Shown: positions 1-4,340 of the stretch, piece after piece | How positions within the stretch are numbered: the first letter of the stretch is position 1 | Layout of the letters: each line of letters begins with the position of its first letter | Assembly: GCA_009787135.1 (NCBI GenBank) | Contig: WRGP01000169.1 | Location: 1 to 8,534 of the forward strand | Direction: 5' to 3' | DNA from: Bacillota bacterium | GTDB lineage: Bacteria > Bacillota > Clostridia > Christensenellales > Aristaeellaceae | Length of the DNA: 8,534 nt | Position numbers and translations under genes: made by a program | Notes under the pieces: model-generated | Told to the model about the DNA's origin: nothing | Seen by the model: only the letters and a program-made list of their open reading frames with translations | Database searches by the model: none

Positions 1-891
1 GGGATGCACCTGCCGATAGCCGGGCAGGGGCGCCTGCGCGGGGCGCTCGTGGTCGGTGATGGTATCGCCCACGCGCGTATCCCGCACGTCCTTGATGGAC
101 GCGCTGATATACCCAACGTCGCCTGGGTACAGCGCTTCCATGGGCGTATAGCCCGGCCCGAAGCTGCCGACCTCCACCGCCTCAAAGGTGGCGCCCGTGG
201 CCATCATGCGGATGCGCGTGCCAGGCCTCACAACGCCCTGCATGACGCGCACATAGCAAATCGCGCCCCGGTAGTTATCGTAAAAGGAGTCGAACACCAG
301 CGCCTGCAGCGGCTTTGTCTCATCTCCCTTAGGCGGCGGCACGCGCTTCACGATGGCCTCCAGCACATCCTCAATGCCCGTGCCCATCTTCGCGCTGACC
401 AGCGGCGCGAAGGACGCGTCCAGGCCGATCACATCCTCGATCTCTTGGCGGACAACCTCCGGCTGGGCGGACTGCAAATCAATCTTGTTGATCACGGGGA
501 TGATCTCCAGATCGTGATCCAAAGCCATATACACATTGGCCAGCGTCTGCGCCTCAATGCCCTGCGTCGCGTCCACGACCAGGACCGCGCCCTCGCAGGC
601 GGCCAGGGCGCGCGACACCTCATAGGCAAAATCCACATGACCCGGCGTGTCGATGAGGTTGAGCGTGTACGTCTCGCCGTCCTTGGCCTGATACCGCATG
701 CGCACAGCTTTCGACTTGATGGTAATGCCCCGCTCGCGCTCCAGCTCCATGCTGTCGAGGATCTGTTCGACCATCTCGCGCTTTTGAAACACGCCCGTTG
801 CCTCCAGCAGCCGGTCGGCCAGCGTGCTTTTGCCGTGATCGATATGGGCAATGATGCAAAAATTCCGAATATGCGTAAGGCCGTCGGACAT
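1..891 (-). CDS. lepA: Elongation factor 4 (LepA), N-terminal 297 residues, cut by window edge
   Basis: This is a ribosome-associated translational GTPase of the EF-G-like family; LepA is known to back-translocate or remodel stalled ribosomes and to assist initiation or assembly. The GTPase motifs are all visible: G1 AHIDHGKST at residues 15-23, G2 GIT at 55-57 inside RERGITIK, G3 DTPGH at 81-85, G4 NKID at 135-138 and G5 SAK at 166-168. The first part of domain II follows and is cut at the left edge. The family is about 600 residues, so roughly half is missing. The ATG at 891 is chosen because it gives the typical LepA start (MSDGLTHIRNFCIIAHIDHG) and has GGAGG seven bases upstream. The gene is divergent from the LysM gene. 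In many Bacillota hemN follows lepA, but that side lies outside the window. Confidence 0.97.
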   Translation of the reverse strand, partial: MSDGLTHIRNFCIIAHIDHGKSTLADRLLEATGVFQKREMVEQILDSMELERERGITIKSKAVRMRYQAKDGETYTLNLIDTPGHVDFAYEVSRALAACEGAVLVVDATQGIEAQTLANVYMALDHDLEIIPVINKIDLQSAQPEVVRQEIEDVIGLDASFAPLVSAKMGTGIEDVLEAIVKRVPPPKGDETKPLQALVFDSFYDNYRGAICYVRVMQGVVRPGTRIRMMATGATFEAVEVGSFGPGYTPMEALYPGDVGYISASIKDVRDTRVGDTITDHERPAQAPLPGYRQVHP

Positions 892-925
892 GGTTTCGCC
901 TCCATCCGTTTGCAATTCAAACCAT

Positions 926-954
926 AGGATATAGGAATGCGAAAAAAAATGCAA
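926..954 (-). promoter_or_regulatory. Candidate sigma-A-type promoter for lepA
   Basis: On the minus strand there is a -35-like TTGCAT (949-954), a 17-base spacer with a T-rich stretch, and a -10-like TATCCT (926-931). This would start transcription about 28-30 bases upstream of the lepA ATG, just ahead of its ribosome binding site. The spacing is ideal, but each box has mismatches to consensus. It shares the TATCCT box with the folT promoter candidate at 2232-2260. Confidence 0.4.
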
Positions 955-993
955 TAGCCTTTGGAGTTCTTCCGTGTTCTTCCCCGCTCTTCC

Positions 994-1027
994 TCCCACC
1001 GCTTGAACCTGGGTTCATGCGGTGGGA
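994..1027. repeat. Long near-perfect palindrome between lepA and the LysM gene
   Basis: Outer arms TCCCACCGC (994-1002) and GCGGTGGGA (1019-1027) are perfect reverse complements. After one T-T mismatch, inner arms TGAACC (1004-1009) and GGTTCA (1012-1017) continue the symmetry, leaving almost no loop. It lies 59 bases before the LysM start codon and about 40 bases upstream of the candidate lepA -35 box, so the predicted lepA transcript would not contain it. A T-run (1043-1048) lies 15 bases past its plus-strand end, too far for a classic terminator, and neither neighbour would need a terminator here. It could be an operator for a dimeric regulator or a 5' leader hairpin of the LysM mRNA. The structure is seen; the role is inference. 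Confidence 0.6.
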
Positions 1028-1086
1028 TTCACAACAAACACCTTTTTTGAATAACCTGAGAATAGTCCAGAAAGCGAGGGATAATC

Positions 1087-2028
1087 ATGGAAAATAATAC
1101 GGACAACTACGCATTACATCGTGCCCTATTGGCGCAGCAAACGGATGCCGAGGCACCTGCTCTCTATGCCGAGGCGTATAGCCCATTTACGGTAAGCGCG
1201 CACGAAGAAAATCAAGCAGCCTTTGGCATGTTTCAGGCCATTGAGCGCAGTGAGGCTCCAGAAAACCTCAGTGTCATGCTGGAAAGCGCTGGGGACAGCG
1301 TGATGGACAGAAGCGTCCCTATGGCGTTCGAGTTTGAAGCGCCTGTTTTTCAAGCGACCCCCATACCGCCCGTAAGCCCCGTGCCGCCCATTGCCACGCT
1401 GCCGCCCGGTACCTTCATACCGCCGGTCACGCAGCCCGTGCCTGCCCCCATACCGCCCGTAAGCCCCGTGCCACCCATTGCCACACTGCCGCCCGGCACC
1501 TTCATACCGCCGGTCACGCAGCCCAGGCCGCCTGTGATCGTTACACCGCCCAGACCGCCTGTTACCGTTACGCCGCCCAGGCCGCCTGTAATCACGGTGC
1601 CCAGGCCGCCGGTTACCGTTACGCCGCCCAGACCGCCCGTGATTACGCTGCCCAGGCCGCCCGTGATCACGCTGCCAACGCCAGCGCCGAGCTGCCCGTC
1701 CAACCACATCCGCCTGGCGGTGCCCGCCGGGCAAACTTTTCCCAACATTCTCATTCGCCATGGGGTCTCCTTCGGCGCGCTGCAATCCGCCAACCCCGGC
1801 GTCAACCTCACCGCGCTGCGCGGCGGGCAGATCCTGTGCGTACCGCCATCCGGCACCCGCGGGCTATGCCCCTCTTGCAATGGCATTACGCACACCATCA
1901 GCAGAAACGAAACCATAGACGGCATCGCCAGGCACTACCGCACCACGCTCGCGAACATTCTGCGGGGGAACCCCAACCTTGCGCCCCAGGATTTCACCGT
2001 GGGACGCACGATCTGTATACCCCGCTAG
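1087..2028 (+). CDS. Proline-rich repeat protein with two C-terminal LysM domains
   Basis: The 313-residue protein has four parts. Residues 1-90 are an acidic, unrecognised N-terminal segment. Residues 91-142 are two copies of a 29-residue proline-rich unit. Residues about 143-200 are shorter RPPV(I/T)(V/T)-type repeats. Two LysM domains follow at about 206-253 and 266-312, each ending in the CVP/CIP motif after GQIL or GRTI. LysM domains bind N-acetylglucosamine-containing glycans, mainly peptidoglycan, so a role at the cell wall or spore surface is likely. There is no signal peptide, TM segment, LPXTG motif or enzyme domain. Cysteines flank the LysM domains (C203 and C251; C261, C264 and C310). 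The ATG at 1087 has GAGGG six bases upstream. The gene stands alone, divergent from lepA. No specific function is assigned; a spore coat or cortex protein made in the mother cell would explain the missing signal peptide, but that is inference. Confidence 0.88.
   Translation: MENNTDNYALHRALLAQQTDAEAPALYAEAYSPFTVSAHEENQAAFGMFQAIERSEAPENLSVMLESAGDSVMDRSVPMAFEFEAPVFQATPIPPVSPVPPIATLPPGTFIPPVTQPVPAPIPPVSPVPPIATLPPGTFIPPVTQPRPPVIVTPPRPPVTVTPPRPPVITVPRPPVTVTPPRPPVITLPRPPVITLPTPAPSCPSNHIRLAVPAGQTFPNILIRHGVSFGALQSANPGVNLTALRGGQILCVPPSGTRGLCPSCNGITHTISRNETIDGIARHYRTTLANILRGNPNLAPQDFTVGRTICIPR
1358..1524 (+). repeat. 87-bp-period tandem repeat coding a 29-residue proline-rich unit (two copies)
   Basis: Copy 1 is 1358-1437 and copy 2 is 1445-1524, offset by 87 bases. 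Over the 80 matched bases I count three differences, near 1386/1473, 1398/1485 and 1410/1497. All three fall in third codon positions and are silent (CCG/CCA, ACG/ACA, GGT/GGC). The protein unit, beginning PIPPVSPVPPIATLPPG, is therefore identical in both copies. The junction differs (VPA after copy 1, RPP after copy 2). Confidence 0.9.
1525..1680 (+). repeat. Short proline-rich coding repeats (24-27 bp units)
   Basis: Degenerate units of 9 codons (PPRPPVTVT type) and 8 codons (PRPPVITL type) follow each other without a break, giving about six RPPV motifs. They form a stiff, polyproline-II-like stalk in front of the LysM domains. The mix of 24 and 27 bp units suggests past slippage or unequal recombination. 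The number of units is likely to vary between strains. Confidence 0.8.
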
Positions 2029-2045
2029 GGGGGAACGCCAGGGGG
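2029..2045 (+). repeat. Fragment shared with the mutS2-regulator intergenic repeat
   Basis: GGGGGAACGCCA followed by GGGGG begins directly at the LysM stop codon. The same 12-mer followed by AGGGG occurs at 6474-6490, giving 16 of 17 matching bases. The rest of the element at 6474-6560 is not clearly kept here, although TGGACCCC recurs at 2186-2193 and 6529-6536. It may be a decayed copy of a dispersed GC-rich intergenic repeat. G-rich sequence makes chance similarity possible. Confidence 0.45.
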
Positions 2046-2093
2046 TTCTGATCCGCGTTTCGGCATTGCCGCCGCGCCAGAATCCCGAGTGCA

Positions 2094-2156
2094 CGCAATC
2101 GAAATAGCGCTGACGGCGCTCTGTGCCGCAATGAACCTCCGCCGTTTTTGATTGCG
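2094..2156 (+). repeat. Long imperfect inverted repeat after the LysM gene, possible terminator
   Basis: The outer arms CGCAATCGAAA (2094-2104) and TTTTGATTGCG (2146-2156) pair over 11 bp with one G-T pair. An inner pair of arms, ACGGCG (2113-2118) and CGCCGT (2140-2145), follows after an eight-base bulge on one side. The T-run at 2145-2149 directly after the inner stem could make that stem a weak intrinsic terminator for the LysM gene. Otherwise it is a foldable repeat unit. It contains no convincing ORF. Confidence 0.4.
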
Positions 2157-2177
2157 CCACAGGCGGAAAACGGTTTC

Positions 2178-2219
2178 GGTTCCCTTGGACCCCGGGGTAA
2201 GAAAATTTGCCCCGGAACC
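2178..2219. repeat. GC-rich inverted repeat upstream of the folT promoter
   Basis: The inner arms CCGGGGTAA (2192-2200) and TTGCCCCGG (2207-2215) form a 9-bp stem with one G-T pair and a six-base A/T-rich loop. The outer arms GGTTCC (2178-2183) and GGAACC (2214-2219) compete with or extend it. No T-run follows on the plus strand, so it is not a good intrinsic terminator for the LysM gene. It may be part of the same decayed repeat material as its neighbours. Confidence 0.5.
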
Positions 2220-2231
2220 CCGATAACCCGG

Positions 2232-2260
2232 TTGATTCATATCCCATTTTATGGTATCCT
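2232..2260 (+). promoter_or_regulatory. Extended -10 promoter for the riboswitch-folT transcript
   Basis: TTGATT (2232-2237), a 17-base spacer and TATCCT (2255-2260) match a sigma-A-type promoter. A TGG directly before the -10 box matches the TGn extension. The predicted start, near 2266-2268, falls at the 5' strand of riboswitch helix P1, which is where the aptamer should begin. That agreement raises confidence. Confidence 0.7.
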
Positions 2261-2262
2261 AC

Positions 2263-2398
2263 TGTGTGACAGAGTAGGGCCCGCGCGTAAAGTGCCGCCG
2301 GACGGGGAGTTGCCGGCTGGACGAAAGGACAGGAGGACAGCTCTTGGAGCCACACCTCTATGCGCTGCGGTGCGAGGCCCGCATCCCGCTGTCGCATA
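2263..2398 (+). ncRNA. Tetrahydrofolate (THF-I) riboswitch aptamer
   Basis: Conserved class I THF riboswitch segments appear in order: AGAGTAG (2271-2277), CGCGTAAAGTGCC (2284-2296), GGACGGGGAGTTGCC (2300-2314), GGACGAAAGG (2319-2328) and CCCGCATCCCGC (2378-2389). Helix P1 pairs 2263-2272 with 2389-2398 (10 bp, two G-T pairs). P2 pairs GGGCC (2277-2281) with GGCCC (2376-2380). A helix GCCGG/CCGGC (2297-2301 with 2313-2317) closes the GGGGAGTT loop. A variable arm at 2333-2358 (GAGG/CCTC with an inner GCTC/GAGC hairpin) looks longer than in the compact examples I know. The class binds reduced folates and usually controls folate transport or synthesis, which fits the folT gene downstream. Identification is by recalled consensus and pairing, not a covariance search. 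Confidence 0.92.
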
Positions 2399-2419
2399 TT
2401 GGGCACAGGTACAGTATCC

Positions 2420-2462
2420 AACCCTCCGATATGCGGCAAAGCTGCACAACGGAGGGTTTTTT
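2420..2462 (+). terminator. Riboswitch expression platform: intrinsic terminator with competing antiterminator
   Basis: The terminator arms CCCTCCG (2422-2428) and CGGAGGG (2450-2456), extended by A2420-A2421 with T2457-T2458, enclose an inner GCGGC/GCTGC hairpin (2433-2437 with 2441-2445). They are followed by six T (2457-2462). A competing antiterminator pairs 2390-2403 with 2425-2438 over 14 continuous bp, three of them G-T. It uses nine bases of the P1 3' strand and four bases of the terminator 5' arm. Folate binding should hold P1 closed, block the antiterminator and let the terminator form, giving an OFF switch. Confidence 0.88.
2451..2456 (+). promoter_or_regulatory. folT Shine-Dalgarno inside the terminator stem
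   Basis: GGAGGG lies eight bases before the ATG at 2465 and is the only good ribosome binding site for folT. It is also the 3' arm of the terminator. Any transcript that escapes termination while the stem is folded would still have its ribosome binding site hidden, so the hairpin could act on transcription and translation together. It also fixes the folT start. Confidence 0.8.
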
Positions 2463-2464
2463 GC

Positions 2465-3166
2465 ATGCAACGTTTTACGTCTCCTTTTTCACGCGCCTAT
2501 TGGGCCAGCGCGGCCCGCGAGCTGAAAAACATAAACACGCTGGTCTTTGCCGCGCTGATGGTCGCCATCCGCGTGATCCTCAAATCCGTCTACATCCCCG
2601 TGGGCGAAAACCTCAACATCATGATCGTCTTTCTGCCAAACGCCTTAGGCAGCCTTGTGTTTGGGCCGGTCGTATCGCTGCTCGCGGGGGCGGCGTCCGA
2701 CCTGCTGGGCGTGCTGCTCTTCCCCAAAGGCGCGTTTTTCCCGCCGTTCACGCTGGTGGAGATGCTAAGCTCTTTTCTTTTCGCGATCTTTCTCTATCGC
2801 GCGCCGCTAAAATTCTGGCGCGTGGCGGTATCAAAGCTGTCCGTCAACGCCGTGTGCAATATGCTTTTTACGCCGCTGTTTCTGTCGTGGATGAGCGGCA
2901 GCGCCGCCGCCCTCATGTCCATCCCACGCATCGCTAAGAACGTGCTGATCTTCCCCTTGGAATCGTTGCTGCTCATCCTGCTGCTGGGCGCGATGCTGCC
3001 CGTGCTGTCGCGCGCCGGCCTCATACCCAAATGGCAGACAGCCATAAAACTGTCTGCCCGCCACTATGCATTGCTGGGCGTGTTGTTTCTCGTGTCCATC
3101 GCCTCGCTGCTTTTGTATTTGGGAATCTTTGTCATACCAATTCTAGAATTTTTACCTCCACGTTGA
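2465..3166 (+). CDS. folT: Folate ECF transporter S component (FolT)
   Basis: This is the membrane subunit that binds folate and works with a shared energizing module (EcfT plus two EcfA ATPases), which is not in this window. The 233-residue protein is very hydrophobic. TM1 (about 23-41) carries an AxxxA pattern (A30, A34), the type of motif S components use to dock on EcfT. The segment IPVGENLNIMIVFLPNALG, the GPVVSLLAGAASDLLG stretch and the FPKGAFFPPFTLVE stretch follow the folate-family pattern. Six membrane segments are expected; a further C-terminal one (about 201-225) seems present, so the protein is longer than many S components. The ATG at 2465 is chosen over in-frame upstream codons because those lie inside the riboswitch and the terminator-embedded ribosome binding site points here. 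Folate specificity is supported by the THF riboswitch. The 3' end overlaps htrA by 35 bases in the opposite direction. Confidence 0.92.
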   Translation: MQRFTSPFSRAYWASAARELKNINTLVFAALMVAIRVILKSVYIPVGENLNIMIVFLPNALGSLVFGPVVSLLAGAASDLLGVLLFPKGAFFPPFTLVEMLSSFLFAIFLYRAPLKFWRVAVSKLSVNAVCNMLFTPLFLSWMSGSAAALMSIPRIAKNVLIFPLESLLLILLLGAMLPVLSRAGLIPKWQTAIKLSARHYALLGVLFLVSIASLLLYLGIFVIPILEFLPPR

Positions 3167-4298
3167 ACGTCAGGTACTCACCCTCTGGGATCGGCTCATC
3201 CACCCGAATGGCTGACAGGCCGGGAATGCGGTACACGGTGATGGAAACCGTCTCGCCGATGGCGTGCTCGCGCACGGCTGTCTGCACCTCGTTGGACGTC
3301 ACAACGCGCGCGCCGTCCACCTCCACAATCAAATCATCCACCCGGAGGCCCGCTTGCTCGGCGGGCGATCCCTTTTCCACCGCCGTCACCCACAAGCTGC
3401 GCGGGAGCACCTCGCTGCTTGGCTCCATAGACGAACTTACGATCTCCTGCATCGTAATGCCGACGCGGGGATAGAGCACCCGGCCATGGGCAATCAGACT
3501 GGCTACTATATTTTTGACATGGTTGATGGGAATGGCAAGGCCGATGCCTTCAATGGACGCATACCCGAAATAGCCGTTATTGGACAGCTTCATGGACGTG
3601 ACCCCCACCAGCTCGCCCTGAATGTTGAACAGGCCGCCGCCGCTGTTGCCCGCGTTGATCGCGGCGTTTGTCTGAATCAGATTGGTCGCGCCGCCCGCGC
3701 CGCCGCGCCCGTCAATCCTTGATAAATCGCGCCCCAGGCCGCTGATCACGCCGATTGTAAGCGTGTTGGCGAACTGCTCGCCCAGCGGGTTGCCGACGAC
3801 CAGCGCCCAATCCCCCACGGACAGCGCGTCGGAGTTGCCCAGCTTGGCGGGAGGCGGCAGCCTTGGGTCGCTCACGAGAAGCAGCGCCACGTCGCTGCTC
3901 GCGTCCCCCGCGATGTATTCAGCGTGGAAGGCGTTCTCGCCGCTGACGACATAAATGCCCTCCGCGCCATTGACCACGTGCTGATTTGTCAAAACATACC
4001 CGTCATCGCTGATGACGACACCGGAACCAACATAGGCCGTCGTCGTGGTGATACGCCCGCCCAGCCTGCCCGCGCGGGTCGTGATCTCTATGCCCACCAC
4101 GGAAGGGCTGATGTCCTCATACAGCGCCTTGAACGGGCTTTGCAGCATGTCGGGCGTCGCCACATTCTCCGCAAAGGCGATGCCCGGCCGCGACTCGTTC
4201 CCTATGGTTCGCGGCGACACGCAGGCGACCACAAACATCAGCAGCGCCACCGCCAGCGCGGCAGGCCCTGTCCAATTTTTTCTCCCCCTTACCGTCAT
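3132..4298 (-). CDS. htrA: HtrA/DegP-type serine protease with one PDZ domain, membrane-anchored or lipoprotein
   Basis: The 388-residue protein is a trypsin-like protease that degrades or refolds damaged proteins outside the membrane. From the ATG at 4298, the catalytic triad is H107 (TNQHVV), D136 (ASSDVALL) and S219 (NAGNSGGG). A PDZ domain spans about 278-362 and should bind substrate C-termini. The N-terminus is basic (RGRK) then hydrophobic (11-25), and ends in VVAC with C26, which fits a lipobox; an uncleaved signal anchor is the alternative. The start at 4298 has AGGAG eight bases upstream. An in-frame TTG at 4328 would add ten residues but has no close ribosome binding site. The usual GNSGGP is GNSGGG here. 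The gene follows the histidine kinase by 42 bases and is probably cotranscribed with it, suggesting an envelope or secretion stress role. No terminator is visible after the stop. Confidence 0.94.
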   Translation of the reverse strand: MTVRGRKNWTGPAALAVALLMFVVACVSPRTIGNESRPGIAFAENVATPDMLQSPFKALYEDISPSVVGIEITTRAGRLGGRITTTTAYVGSGVVISDDGYVLTNQHVVNGAEGIYVVSGENAFHAEYIAGDASSDVALLLVSDPRLPPPAKLGNSDALSVGDWALVVGNPLGEQFANTLTIGVISGLGRDLSRIDGRGGAGGATNLIQTNAAINAGNSGGGLFNIQGELVGVTSMKLSNNGYFGYASIEGIGLAIPINHVKNIVASLIAHGRVLYPRVGITMQEIVSSSMEPSSEVLPRSLWVTAVEKGSPAEQAGLRVDDLIVEVDGARVVTSNEVQTAVREHAIGETVSITVYRIPGLSAIRVDEPIPEGEYLTFNVEVKILELV

Positions 4299-4340
4299 TC
4301 CAAGAACTCCTCTCCACACCAATGGCAAATTCTTTGCGTA

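Noticed and set aside
4..927. Long plus-strand ORF over lepA
   Set aside because: It is a GC-driven shadow; the minus strand carries all LepA GTPase motifs in frame.
1028..1056. Promoter for the LysM gene (TTCACA with an A/T-rich -10) or a sporulation sigma site around TGAATA at 1048-1053
   Set aside because: The -35 is fair, but no good -10 box follows at 16-18 bases, and no CATnnTA-type -10 follows TGAATA.
1126..1925. Glycine- and arginine-rich minus-strand ORFs over the LysM gene
   Set aside because: They mirror the proline repeats on the other strand and have no ribosome binding site or recognisable domain.
2029..2264. Small protein-coding gene in the LysM-folT gap
   Set aside because: ORFs here lack ribosome binding sites, have shadow-like composition and cross the hairpins.
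2360..2464. N-terminal extension of FolT by 35 residues from an upstream ATG at 2360
   Set aside because: The stretch lies in the THF aptamer and terminator, and the ribosome binding site at 2451-2456 points to the ATG at 2465.
3139..3153. AATTCTAGAATT palindrome followed by T-run as a folT/htrA terminator
   Set aside because: The possible stem is four A-T pairs with a four-base loop, too weak, and it lies inside the overlapping coding ends.
4299..4328. HtrA start at the TTG at 4328
   Set aside because: No ribosome binding site at proper distance, while the ATG at 4298 has AGGAG eight bases upstream.
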